Below, in pieces: positions 1 to 7,693 of a stretch of 17,370 nt of DNA. Where the stretch lies: contig NZ_JNXC01000056.1 of the NCBI RefSeq assembly GCF_000716595.1, positions 1 through 17,370 of the forward strand, given 5' to 3'. Each line of letters starts with the position of its first letter. The first letter of the stretch is position 1. Source of the DNA: Saccharothrix sp. NRRL B-16314. Its GTDB lineage: Bacteria > Actinomycetota > Actinomycetes > Mycobacteriales > Pseudonocardiaceae. A model generated the notes under the pieces. That model searched no databases. It was given only the letters and a program-made list of their open reading frames with translations, and was not told where the DNA came from. A program made the translations under genes and the position numbers.

Positions 1-250
1 GAGCCCCAGGGAACGCGACGTGCTCGCGCTCATGGCCCAAGGACTCGGCAACACCGCCATCGCCGAGAAGCTCGTCATCACCGAAGGCGGAGTGCACAAA
101 CACATCCGCAGCATCTTCGCGAAACTCGACCTCGCACCCGACGACCGGGCCGACCGCCGCGTCACCGCGGTCCTGCGCTACCTCGAGGGCAGCGACCCGC
201 GGCAACCCGCTGTGCCGTGCCGCCGGTCGGGCCGCCGACTTCGTGAGTAG
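1..250 (+). CDS. LuxR/NarL-type response regulator, C-terminal HTH (5' partial)
   Basis: The reading frame is open from base 2, so the gene begins upstream of the window and only its last 82 codons are seen; it stops at TAG 248-250. The visible part is the C-terminal LuxR-type helix-turn-helix: SPRERDVLALMAQG, then NTAIAEKL and a recognition helix around EGGVHKHIRSIFAKL. In this family the domain binds DNA after phosphorylation of an N-terminal receiver domain, which lies outside the window. The family assignment is clear. The target genes and any partner histidine kinase cannot be told. An internal GTG at 20 lies within the HTH and is not a credible start. Confidence 0.85.
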   Translation, partial: SPRERDVLALMAQGLGNTAIAEKLVITEGGVHKHIRSIFAKLDLAPDDRADRRVTAVLRYLEGSDPRQPAVPCRRSGRRLRE

Positions 251-337
251 TGGGTAGCGCACGACCCGGTCGCCGGGCCGTCGGCGGTGGTGACGGGTGG
301 CGGAGCGCGGGGAGCGGTTGCCGGCGGCGTCGCGGGC

Positions 338-581
338 GAGTTCGTCTGCACCGTCAGACGCGAGGTCACCGACCGACTGCTCATCCTCAACGAACACCAC
401 CTGCGGGCAGTCTTGGACCGCTACGCGACCCATCACAACCACCCCAGACCTCACCGAGCGCTGCAACTCGCGCCGCCACGGTCAGACCAGCCGAAAGCAG
501 ACCTGCGCCGCGCCTCGATACGCCGCCGACCAGCCAGTCCTCGGCGGCCTGATCAACGAGTACGAACCCACAGCAGCCTAA
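338..581 (+). pseudogene. C-terminal remnant of an integrase-core (DDE) transposase, frameshifted
   Basis: A peptide typical of the C-terminal end of actinobacterial rve-type transposases starts in frame 2 with EFVCTVRREVTDRLLILNEH, includes HRALQLAPP, and continues to about base 525. The conserved tail VLGGLINEYEP then appears in a different frame and ends at 581, so at least one frameshift separates them. The N-terminal HTH and the first two catalytic aspartates are absent. This is a dead fragment, not a mobile element. No terminal inverted repeats or target duplication could be made out. It shows past insertion-sequence activity at the left edge of the sugar locus. Confidence 0.75.
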
Positions 582-629
582 CCCGCAGGTCAGACCATGT
601 GGCCGACTTTTGGAACCCCACAGGGGATT

Positions 630-652
630 GTGACCCGGCGCGATCGGGTCAC
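630..652 (-). terminator. Hairpin at the 3' end of the minus-strand remnant
   Basis: GTGACCCG (630-637) and CGGGTCAC (645-652) form a perfect 8-bp stem with a 7-base loop. The TGA stop of the minus-strand fragment (649-651) lies inside the first arm. No T-run follows, which is common for actinobacterial hairpin terminators. Confidence 0.5.
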
Positions 653-768
653 GGTGCCGAGAAGTAGTAGGTGGTCGTCACCTCCGGGTACACGAGCGAT
701 TTGAACGTGCCGGGGCGGCAGGCCGTCTTGTCGAGCGAGTTCGTGAGGACCTGCACCCGCGGGTTCAC
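649..768 (-). pseudogene. Orphan 3' end of an unrecognised gene
   Basis: On the minus strand a frame is open from 807 to a TGA at 649-651. It reads as a protein-like tail with TACRPGTFKSLVYPEV and ends TTTYYFSAP. A GTG at 768 could start a 39-aa peptide, but an in-frame TAA at 808-810 and the lack of a ribosome binding site suggest a truncated C-terminus. The single cysteine and aromatic-rich end resemble a secreted or extracellular protein, but I do not recognise the family. The hairpin on the stop codon supports this being a true gene end. Confidence 0.35.
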
Positions 769-819
769 CCCGGCTGCCGCCGCCGCAGATCCAGACGTCG
801 ACCGGGGTTACTGGCGACG

Positions 820-1155
820 GCAGTCACCGGACCGCCACCGGTAAACCCGGTCCGGAGCGGAGTCGGTCCAACTGCTCGGCGACGTCGGGGACGGTCAGGT
901 CGGCCCACCCCACGACACCCGCGACCAGGTCGGCCCCGCCGCCGGCGCGAGGGAGTCGACCGTCTCCTCGACGTCGGTGAGGACTTGTGCCCGCACCGTG
1001 CGTCCACTCCGGACGGTTCGGTCGCCGCACGCAGGTCCGCCTCGCCGAAGTCACGTCGGATCGGTGCCCATGTGTCACTTGTCGGGCCAGTCCTCGTGCC
1101 GGGCGGCGAGGTGTCAGAGGTCGTCGCGGGCGGCGACCAGGTAGGTCGTGGTCAT
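820..1155 (-). pseudogene. Decayed COG3618-type amidohydrolase (lactonase) gene
   Basis: The remnant starts with an ATG at 1155 overlapping the TGA of the FAA-hydrolase gene (ATGA), as expected for an operon gene. The reading VAARDDL-stop-HLAARHEDWPD aligns with an ancestral VDAHHHLWHLAARHEDWPD: the metal-binding HxH histidines are changed and the Trp codon is now TGA. Further on, in shifted frames, come RDFGEADLRAA, VLTDVEETVDSLA and LVAGVVGWADLTVPDV. The last is nearly the same as LVAGVVGWVDLTAPDV in the intact amidohydrolase at 3164-4021. Several stops and at least two frameshifts are present and the C-terminal half is missing. The gene cannot make an active enzyme. Confidence 0.75.
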
Positions 1156-2003
1156 GCTTGTCCGATCCGGTGCCGCTGCACGCCCAGGCGGTCGATGGAG
1201 ACCTCGACCGTGTCGCCTTCGCGCAGGTAGTCGAAGTCGTTGGCGCCGAGCGCCACTCCGGCGGGCGTGCCGGTGTTCACCACGTCACCGGGTTCCAGGA
1301 CCATGAACTGGCTGAGGTACCAGATGATGTGGTGCACGCCGAACAGCATGTTCGCGGTGTTGCCGTCCTGCCGCGGCTGTCCGTTGACGCTCAGCCTCAA
1401 TCCCAGTGCCTGCGGGTCGCCCACCTCGTCGGCGGTGACCAGCCACGGTCCCAACGGGTTGAACGTCTCGCACGACTTGCCCTTGGTCCACTGTCCGCCC
1501 CGGTTGAGCTGGAAGTCGCGTTCGCTGACGTCGTCGGAGATGGCGTAGCCGGCGATCACCTCAGCCGCGTCCTGCGGGCTGTCCAGGTAGCGCGCGGTGG
1601 CGCCCAGCACGACGGCCAACTCCACCTCGTAGTCGGTGGCCACACTCATCTTGGGCACCAGCACGGTGTCGTTCGGGCCGACGATCGTGTTGGTGGCCTT
1701 CATGAACACCACGGGCTCGGCCGGCGGTTCCGCACGCGTTTCGGCCGCGTGGTCGGAGTAGTTGAGACCGATGCACACCAGCGCGCCCGGGCGGGAGACA
1801 GGCGCGCCGATCCGCATCCCGGCGATGTCCAGCGCCGGCAGGTCGCCACCGGCGAGGGCGTCGCGCACCCGGGACACGCCGCCGTCGGCCAGGAAGTCGC
1901 CGCTGATCCCACTCGTGACGGGCCGCAGGTCACGCGAGTGACCGGACTCGTCCAGCACCACGGGAAACTCCGATCCCGGGTCGCCCACCCTCAACAGTCG
2001 CAT
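1152..2003 (-). CDS. Fumarylacetoacetate hydrolase family protein, probable 2,4-diketo-3-deoxy-sugar-acid hydrolase
   Basis: This is a 283-aa protein with the FAH fold in its C-terminal two-thirds. It has DYEVELAVVLG (124-134) supplying the metal-binding glutamates, ISDDVSERDFQ (155-165), GKSCETFNPLGPW (175-187) and LEPGDVVNTGTPAGV (236-250). The length matches ureidoglycolate-lyase-like FAH proteins, many of which are annotated from allantoin or sugar-acid pathways. In the non-phosphorylative L-fucose/L-rhamnose route a member of this family splits the 2,4-diketo-3-deoxy acid into pyruvate and lactate. The neighbouring SDR, lactonase and aldo/keto reductase favour that role, but the exact substrate is inferred. 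The ATG at 2003 is preceded by GAGGAG about 5 bases upstream. A 186-base gap separates it from the SDR gene. Confidence 0.85.
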   Translation of the reverse strand: MRLLRVGDPGSEFPVVLDESGHSRDLRPVTSGISGDFLADGGVSRVRDALAGGDLPALDIAGMRIGAPVSRPGALVCIGLNYSDHAAETRAEPPAEPVVFMKATNTIVGPNDTVLVPKMSVATDYEVELAVVLGATARYLDSPQDAAEVIAGYAISDDVSERDFQLNRGGQWTKGKSCETFNPLGPWLVTADEVGDPQALGLRLSVNGQPRQDGNTANMLFGVHHIIWYLSQFMVLEPGDVVNTGTPAGVALGANDFDYLREGDTVEVSIDRLGVQRHRIGQA

Positions 2004-2189
2004 CGCCGCTCCTCAAATTCTTCCAAGTCGGATGTGTTCTGGTCGTCCATCGTGCGGGCCAACGGGGTCGTGGACCGCAGCACGGTGTCACGGGGTCGGC
2101 ACGCCGACCGCGAGCAGTCCTTCGCCACTCAGCCTCCGACAAGGGCGCGGTGACGGCACCGAGTGCCCACGCCCAGCCGGTGCACGAGG
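2004..2189. other. Gap between SDR and FAA-hydrolase genes
   Basis: This 186-base gap interrupts an otherwise tight gene row. Apart from the GAGGAG ribosome binding site of the downstream gene, I see no convincing gene, promoter or terminator. The missing dehydratase is not here. The gap may be the scar of a deletion, but no recognisable remnant supports that. Confidence 0.3.
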
Positions 2190-2945
2190 TCAGCCACGGG
2201 GGCGCAACCGCAGCGCGTCCATGCCGCCGTCGACGGCCAGCACGGTTCCGGTGGTCGACCCGGACAGCGGGCTCGCGAGGTACGCGATGGCCGCGGCGAT
2301 CTCGTCGGCCGTGACGAGCCGGCCGTGCGGTTGCCTGGCGTCCAGCGCCGCGCGCTCGGCCCCGGGGTCCGGTGCCGAGTCGAGCAGCCTCCGCACCCAC
2401 GGGGTGTCAGCGGTGCCGGGGGCGACCGCGTTCACCCGGACGCCCTCGCGCACGTGGTCGGCGGCGAGCGCACGGGTCAACGCGTGCACCGCGCCCTTGC
2501 TCGCCGAGTAGACCGCACGCTGCGGCAGCCCCGCCGATCCGGCGATCGAACCGGTGTTCACGATGGCGGCACTGCGGGAGTTCCGCAGGTGCGGCATGCA
2601 GGCGCGGGCAACCCTGGCCATCCCGAACACGTTGACGTCGAACACCTTGACCCACTCGTCGTCGGTGGTCGCGGCGACGTCCCCCTGTGCGCCGATCCCC
2701 GCGTTGTTCACCACCACGTCGAGACCGCCGAAGTGCTCGACCACCGCCTCCACGGCGTCACGGACGCTCCGGTCGTCCGTCACGTCCGTGCGCACGAACA
2801 GCATGTCGCCGGGGAGGTCACCCGCCGCCAGGTCGAGCACCGCGACCCGCGCACCGCGGGCCGCCAGCAGTTCGGCCGCGCTCCGGCCGATACCGGAGCC
2901 ACCGCCGGTGACCAGCGCCACCAGCCCGTCGAACTCACCTGTCAC
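2190..2945 (-). CDS. Short-chain dehydrogenase/reductase, probable 2-keto-3-deoxy-sugar-acid dehydrogenase
   Basis: This 251-aa classical SDR has the cofactor motif TGGGSGIG (13-20), an acidic residue ending strand 2 (D38) that favours NAD over NADP, NNAG (80-83), and the catalytic set N105, S133, Y146 and K150 (YSASK). The C-terminus has the usual VDGGM. I place the start at GTG 2945 because GGAG lies 6 bases upstream; an ATG at 2957 would add four residues with a poorly placed GGAG. In 6-deoxy-sugar pathways such an enzyme oxidises 2-keto-3-deoxy-fuconate or -rhamnonate at C4, giving the substrate of the FAH enzyme encoded next. A role as the C1 sugar dehydrogenase is also possible. A longer open frame extends upstream to 3704 but overlaps the amidohydrolase. 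Confidence 0.85.
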   Translation of the reverse strand: MTGEFDGLVALVTGGGSGIGRSAAELLAARGARVAVLDLAAGDLPGDMLFVRTDVTDDRSVRDAVEAVVEHFGGLDVVVNNAGIGAQGDVAATTDDEWVKVFDVNVFGMARVARACMPHLRNSRSAAIVNTGSIAGSAGLPQRAVYSASKGAVHALTRALAADHVREGVRVNAVAPGTADTPWVRRLLDSAPDPGAERAALDARQPHGRLVTADEIAAAIAYLASPLSGSTTGTVLAVDGGMDALRLRPRG

Positions 2946-3163
2946 CGATCGCTCCATTCGTTGCGGCGGAACTCCGTCCGCCATCGATCCTTGTTGCCCG
3001 CGGTGAATCACCGGTCGACGCGGTCGGGCCTCTCGCGTCGCTGTGCCGTACGAGCCACACCCCGGTGATCCGGGTGAGCACGGCCCCGGCGGCGCCGGGC
3101 GGGTCATTGACCGCGATGCGCTCGCAGGCCAGTCGGTGTCCCGAGTTCGTGGCCACACGGAGC
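2946..3163. other. Gap upstream of the SDR gene, with two dyads
   Basis: This stretch separates the coupled seven-gene block from the SDR/FAH genes. It holds a perfect 13-bp palindrome CGGTGAATCACCG (3001-3013) and a 6-bp stem GGCGGA/TCCGCC (2965-2982). An open minus-strand frame (3156-2935) starts GTG seven bases after the amidohydrolase stop and reads CERIAVNDPPGAAGAVLTRI. I do not recognise it, it has no domain signature and it overlaps the SDR start, so I do not call it a gene. The gap could hold an internal promoter for the SDR and FAH genes. Confidence 0.35.
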
Positions 3164-4021
3164 TCACGAGCGGTGCGGCCCGGCCCGGCCCGCCGCAGAC
3201 AGGTAGAAGGCCCGCGCCGTACCCGCGAGAACGGCGGTGCGTTCCGCCGCCGTCAGCCGCACGGTCGCCAGCTCGTGGATGCGCCAGACGGTCGAGACCG
3301 GGGTGAACAGCTCGCACACCGGCCAGTCGGACCCGGCCATCACCCGCCACGGGGTGAACGTCGACACCACGTGGTCGATCACGGGGAGCACCCGGTCGAC
3401 CGGGCCGAGCCCGAGCAGTCCGGAGAGCTTGACGGACACGTTGGGCAGTTCCGCGAGCGCCGTCGACCACCGGGTCCACGGCCCGAGTTCGCCGGCAACC
3501 GGCGGGCTGCCCGCGTGGTCGACGACCACGTTCACGTCCGGCAGGTCCCGGGCCAGCCGCAGCGCCGCCCCCCACTGTGGTGGCTTCACGAGCAGGTCGT
3601 AGGTCAACCCGGCGCGTCCGACCGCGGCGATGCCGCGCCGGACGTCGGCCCGGTCTAGCCAGTTCGGGTCCGGCTCGGCCTGAACGGCATGTCGCACCCC
3701 GCACAGCCGATCCCCGCCGCGCGCCTGGCGAAGAGCGGCGAGCCGGCCGGGCACATCCGGCGCGGTCAGGTCGACCCAGCCGACGACGCCCGCCACCAGG
3801 CCCGCGCTGTCCGCGGCCAGCTCGAGGAAGTCGAGGGTCTCCGCCTCGTCCGGGATCGTCTGCACGAGGATCGTCGCGTCGACGTCGCAGCGGGCCGCGA
3901 CGTCACGCAGTTCCGGGAGCCAGTAGGGGCCGCGGATGGCGGCGAGCTCCGGGTTGTCCAGCCACCGGCGCCGGCGGGTCGGGCTCCACAGGTGGTGGTG
4001 AGCGTCCAGGCGCACGGTCAC
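3164..4021 (-). CDS. Amidohydrolase family protein (COG3618), probable sugar-lactone hydrolase
   Basis: This 285-aa protein is a TIM-barrel metal hydrolase. The N-terminal DAHHHLW gives the HxH metal ligands H8 and H10; VVDHAG gives H169; GSDWP gives D232. COG3618 members include the L-fucono-1,5-lactonase and related lactonases that open the product of a sugar C1 dehydrogenase. The GTG start at 4021 overlaps the aldo/keto reductase stop as GTGA, so the two are probably translationally coupled, which fits consecutive steps (sugar to lactone to acid). A 2-pyrone-4,6-dicarboxylate lactonase role is possible for this family but fits the neighbours less well. A rotted second copy lies at 820-1155. 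Confidence 0.87.
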   Translation of the reverse strand: MTVRLDAHHHLWSPTRRRRWLDNPELAAIRGPYWLPELRDVAARCDVDATILVQTIPDEAETLDFLELAADSAGLVAGVVGWVDLTAPDVPGRLAALRQARGGDRLCGVRHAVQAEPDPNWLDRADVRRGIAAVGRAGLTYDLLVKPPQWGAALRLARDLPDVNVVVDHAGSPPVAGELGPWTRWSTALAELPNVSVKLSGLLGLGPVDRVLPVIDHVVSTFTPWRVMAGSDWPVCELFTPVSTVWRIHELATVRLTAAERTAVLAGTARAFYLSAAGRAGPHRS

Positions 4022-4974
4022 GCCGCCCCGGCGTGCTGCGGCAGGAGCAGGCCGCGGGCGACCAGGTCGGCCCACAGCTCGTCCGGTGGGCGCGGCAGCG
4101 CGAGGTTCTGCCGCACCTCCTCGGCCGAGCTCATCCCGAGCACGACGCCCAGCACCGCGGGGTGCGTGCGGGGGAACCACGCCGCCGCGGCTGGCAGGGT
4201 CGTGTCGTGCTCACGGCACACGTCGGCCAGTGCCCGGGCCTTGGCGAGCACCGCGGCCGGGGCTTGGGCGTAGTCGTACCGGGCGTCCTGCGAGGGCTGA
4301 ACCCGCGCGAGCACACCGGAGTTGAACACGCCGGCGGCGATGACGCCGACCTGCCGCCCGGCGGCGGTGGGCAGCAGGTCGGCCAGCGCGGGCTGCTCCA
4401 GGAGCGTGAAGCGCCCCGCACACATGACGAGATCGACATCGGTCTCGGCGACGAACCGGGCGAGCATCGCCGACTGGTTCATCCCCACCCCGACCGCGCC
4501 GATCACCCCCTGGTCACGCAGGGCGCAGAGCGCGGGCACGGCCTCGGCACTCGCCTGTTCCCAGTGGTCGTCGGGGTCGTGCACGTACACGATGTCGATC
4601 CGGTCCAGCCCCAGCCTGAGCAGACTGGCTTCCAGCGACCGCGCCACTCCGTCGCGGCTGTAGTCCCGCACCCGGGACAGCGCGCCCTCGTCGTCGCGCT
4701 CCAGCAGCCTGCCGACCTTGGTCGACAGCGTCCAGCCGCGCCTGCCCGCCAGCGCGGCTCCCACCCGGCGCTCGGACAGGCCGAGTCCGTAGTGGGGCGC
4801 CGTGTCGTAGTAGCGGATGCCGCCGTCCCACGCCGCGTCGACGGTGGCCCGCGCCCGGTCTTCGCCGATCGGCTCGTAGAGGTCACCGATGGGCGCGCCG
4901 CCGAGCCCGATGCCGCTGATCACGACGCCGGGACGCCGTGGAAGGCGTTCCGCGCCCAGTGCGGTGGCGCTCAT
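4018..4974 (-). CDS. Aldo/keto reductase, probable L-fucose (D-threo-aldose) 1-dehydrogenase
   Basis: This 318-aa aldo/keto reductase carries the full catalytic tetrad D57, Y62, K86 and H132 in YYDTAPHYGLGLSERRVG, STKVGR and VHDPDDHW. The combination of PHYGLGLSERRVG and a VHDPD segment is typical of the L-fucose/L-galactose/D-threo-aldose dehydrogenase branch, which oxidises the sugar at C1 to a lactone with NAD(P). It sits directly before the lactonase gene and overlaps it. Its ATG at 4974 overlaps the RraA-like stop as ATGA. The substrate (L-fucose, L-galactose, D-arabinose or a related sugar) is inferred from family and context. Confidence 0.85.
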   Translation of the reverse strand: MSATALGAERLPRRPGVVISGIGLGGAPIGDLYEPIGEDRARATVDAAWDGGIRYYDTAPHYGLGLSERRVGAALAGRRGWTLSTKVGRLLERDDEGALSRVRDYSRDGVARSLEASLLRLGLDRIDIVYVHDPDDHWEQASAEAVPALCALRDQGVIGAVGVGMNQSAMLARFVAETDVDLVMCAGRFTLLEQPALADLLPTAAGRQVGVIAAGVFNSGVLARVQPSQDARYDYAQAPAAVLAKARALADVCREHDTTLPAAAAWFPRTHPAVLGVVLGMSSAEEVRQNLALPRPPDELWADLVARGLLLPQHAGAA

Positions 4975-5768
4975 CGAGCCCCGGTGCCCGCGCCGTTGGC
5001 CAGCCAGAGTTCGTACTCGCGCCGGGTCTCCTCGGTGAGCGGGTAGTAGTCGCGCAGCGGTGCGCCCTGGTCGATGCGCATCCGGCTGAACACCTCCCAC
5101 TCCTCGTGGGCGGCGGCGTCGGCGAGCAGGCGCTCCGCGCGGCTTCGGGGCACGACCACCGCGCCGTCGTCATCGGCCACGACGTAGTCGCCGGGCAGCG
5201 TGAGCACCCCGCCCACCGCGACGGGCACGTTGTAGGCCCACGGGAACAGCTCGGTCTGCGACGCGTAGTGCGGAGTGGCCCCGGTGCACCAGATCGGCAC
5301 GTCGAGCCGGCTCACCCTCGGGACGTCCCGGATGCGCCCGTCCACCACGAGCGCGGCGCCACCGCGGTTCTTGAAGTAGCGCACGAGCATGTCGCCGAAG
5401 CAGCCGGTGGTGTGGCTGCCCCTGGCCTCCACGACGAGGACGTCACCGGGCTGGATCTCGTCGAGGACGGCCCACAGCGCGGTGGTCCGCTCGATGTACT
5501 CCTGGGTGACCCCGTCGGCGATGTCCTCGCGCTGCGGCATGAACTGCAGGGTCACGGCGCGGCCGACGACCTTCTGGCCGCGGTTGAGCGCGACGGGGCC
5601 GTCGATCCACGTCCGGCGCACGCCCTGGGAGTTCATCCGCGCGCACGCAGTCGCCGCGCTGACCCCGTGGAGCCGGCGGACCAGCTCCGCATCGGCGGGC
5701 GGCGGCGTGTCCCCGCGGACCGGGATGTCCCAGACCCGGTTCGGCAGGTTGGCGTGGTCGGTGCTCAT
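4971..5768 (-). CDS. RraA-like protein (HMG aldolase/oxaloacetate decarboxylase superfamily)
   Basis: This 265-aa protein is longer than the ~160-aa E. coli RraA. The superfamily signature is present: GDML (125-128) and VVDGRIRDVPRV (141-152), with R145 and D148 placed as the substrate- and Mg-binding pair of class II pyruvate aldolases. The N-terminal ~50 residues and the C-terminal ~60 residues (ending near EYELWLANG) are extra. Close relatives are usually annotated as regulators of RNase E or as dimethylmenaquinone methyltransferase; those names are unlikely to apply here. Within a sugar-acid operon, an aldolase, decarboxylase or hydratase acting on a keto acid is more plausible. Its ATG at 5768 overlaps the preceding stop. 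Confidence 0.8.
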   Translation of the reverse strand: MSTDHANLPNRVWDIPVRGDTPPPADAELVRRLHGVSAATACARMNSQGVRRTWIDGPVALNRGQKVVGRAVTLQFMPQREDIADGVTQEYIERTTALWAVLDEIQPGDVLVVEARGSHTTGCFGDMLVRYFKNRGGAALVVDGRIRDVPRVSRLDVPIWCTGATPHYASQTELFPWAYNVPVAVGGVLTLPGDYVVADDDGAVVVPRSRAERLLADAAAHEEWEVFSRMRIDQGAPLRDYYPLTEETRREYELWLANGAGTGAR

Positions 5769-7693
5769 GAGGTCCCCTTGTTCATCGTCGTGCTGTGGCG
5801 CGCCTGGTTGGCGCGCACGGTGATCCGCAGGTCGAGACGGATGCGGTGCCCGGGCGGAAGCTCGACCTCCACCTCGGTGGCGCCGACGGCTGCGGTCCGG
5901 GAAACGGTCCGGCTCGCCGGCGCGGTGTAGGCCGTCGGGGCGCCGGGGTACCCGCCCTCGGCGCCGCTGTAGTGGATCTCGTCGATCCGGTCGGCGCCGA
6001 AGCCGCCGGCCCGGACGACGACCCGCCGGGTGGCCGTCACGGCGAGGTTCACCAGCTCCAGGCAGGTGCGCTCGGCCTCGACGGTGGTGACCAGGGCCGC
6101 CACCTCCGGCGGCAGCCCGGGGCGGCCGGTCCCGGCGTCGGCGTAGGACACCCGGAAGGGCAGCAGCCCGCCGTTGAACAGCACCTGGGGAGTGCCCGTG
6201 GTGAGCTGCAGCAGTGCCTCCGTGGTGACGGGGTTGTGCCGCTGCCAGTGGTGGATGTCGCGGTCCCGGACTTCCCCGGTGTCCCGGGCGATCAACGCGA
6301 GCCTGCGCCGGACCTGCGAGAGGGCGACGCGGAGAATCCGCTCCGGGTAGTCCGGGTTGTCACCCTGGAGGTAGGCGATCCAGGGCGCCTCGTGGCCCGC
6401 GTCCTCCTTGTTGCGGAAGTCCCGCACGGTCCGCCAGTCGTAGCAGGTGCGCTCGCGCAGGTCGGTGATCCGCTTCCAGTCCGCGTCGGACAGGCTCGCC
6501 TGCCACAGCCACACCGGCAGGGTGAGCTGCGGCGGCTGGAAGTCGAACCACCCGGCGAGGCCGTACCGGTTGGGGACCAGGAACGTCGGGGTGGCGGTCT
6601 CCTCGCCCAGTTCCGCGACCCACCGGTCGCGCAACGGGGTGTCCGAGTCGTCGACCGGCATGACGACACCGTGCCGGTACACGAGGTCGAGCAGGGACCG
6701 TGCGATGTCGAGCCGGCCGGGATCGCCGCTGAGCAGCGCCGCGTTGAGCGCGGCGACGCTCACCGCCATCCCGATGGTGTAGAGCCCGTGCGGCCAGGTC
6801 CAGCCGTAGTTGCCGCCGAACCAGCGGCCACCGTGCAGTTCGCCGACCTCTCCGGACGGTCCGACGTTGTCGGGCACGATTCCGCCGTTGGCCGCCGCGC
6901 GGGCCACCCAGGCGTCGAGGTACTCCAGCGCCCACGCGTGGAACCGCTCGTCGTGCCCGTACAGCCAGGCGTTGGCGGCGAGCCCGGTCGCGGCGAGGTT
7001 GACCGCGACGTCACCCCGGCCGAGGCGGTCCCACATCGCCCGGCCCATGGCGTCCGCATTGGCGGGATCGGCCAGGTCCTCCCAGCTCTCCACGCCGGGG
7101 ACGTCCTCCAGCGGCAGGCCGTAGGGCCGCATGTTGGTCAGCTCCGCGCCGAAGCTGCGCCAGTCCTCGCAGACGCCGTAGCGCGGTCCTCCCCCACCGT
7201 TGTGGGGAGCCCGGATCATCCGCTTCGCGTGGTCGTAGTTACCCGTCGGAGAGTCCGCCAGGTACAGCTCCGCGAACCGGACCGCGCGAGCGCGGAACGA
7301 CTCGTCGGCCGGGTCGGCCGCGCACAACGAGTAGAAGACGGTCAGCTGTTCGCCGATGTGGAACCAGTCGTAGCCGAGCTCGAACTCGCCGGCGATGTAA
7401 CCGCGCCGGTCCATCTGCTCGGTGACCGCCTCCCAGTGCCGCTTCGTCGCCGCCAGCAGATCGGCCGATCCGCCCAGCTGGTAGAGCACGCCCCAGCCGG
7501 TGAACGCCTCGTAGAAGTCGTCAGCGCCGTCGCGCGGCTGCATCGAGCCGGTGTAGCGCAGTGACCCGTCCGGCTCGCAGTAGCGCGCCTCGTACACCCG
7601 CCAGGCCTCGTCCAAGGCGTCGAACAGCGCTCGTTGGAGCACCGCCCAGGTGGGTGTCTCGCCGAGGGGCTCGGTCGCCACGACCTTCGTCAT
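5765..7693 (-). CDS. Uncharacterised 642-aa protein, possibly alpha/alpha-toroid carbohydrate-active enzyme
   Basis: I do not recognise a named family. No signal peptide or membrane segment is visible, so it should be cytoplasmic. Residues 1 to about 500 look helical and rich in Trp/Tyr, with repeated aromatic-acidic motifs: DDFYEAFTGWG (58-68), YDWFHIGEQLTVFY (108-121), CEDWRSFGAELTNMRPYGLP (175-194) and WFGGNYGWTWPHG (291-303). This resembles six- or seven-hairpin alpha/alpha-barrel glycosidases and lyases. From about residue 520 the sequence turns beta-rich, as in the beta-sandwich domain behind many such barrels. Start ATG 7693 overlaps the permease stop (ATGA). Coupling to the importer suggests it acts first on the imported oligosaccharide. 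That is inference from fold impression and context only. Confidence 0.75.
   Translation of the reverse strand: MTKVVATEPLGETPTWAVLQRALFDALDEAWRVYEARYCEPDGSLRYTGSMQPRDGADDFYEAFTGWGVLYQLGGSADLLAATKRHWEAVTEQMDRRGYIAGEFELGYDWFHIGEQLTVFYSLCAADPADESFRARAVRFAELYLADSPTGNYDHAKRMIRAPHNGGGGPRYGVCEDWRSFGAELTNMRPYGLPLEDVPGVESWEDLADPANADAMGRAMWDRLGRGDVAVNLAATGLAANAWLYGHDERFHAWALEYLDAWVARAAANGGIVPDNVGPSGEVGELHGGRWFGGNYGWTWPHGLYTIGMAVSVAALNAALLSGDPGRLDIARSLLDLVYRHGVVMPVDDSDTPLRDRWVAELGEETATPTFLVPNRYGLAGWFDFQPPQLTLPVWLWQASLSDADWKRITDLRERTCYDWRTVRDFRNKEDAGHEAPWIAYLQGDNPDYPERILRVALSQVRRRLALIARDTGEVRDRDIHHWQRHNPVTTEALLQLTTGTPQVLFNGGLLPFRVSYADAGTGRPGLPPEVAALVTTVEAERTCLELVNLAVTATRRVVVRAGGFGADRIDEIHYSGAEGGYPGAPTAYTAPASRTVSRTAAVGATEVEVELPPGHRIRLDLRITVRANQARHSTTMNKGTS

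Noticed and set aside
2958..3704. Extension of the SDR frame to 504 aa
   Set aside because: It lies over the amidohydrolase gene and is low-complexity Arg/Gly/Pro sequence; the Rossmann motif begins just after the chosen start.
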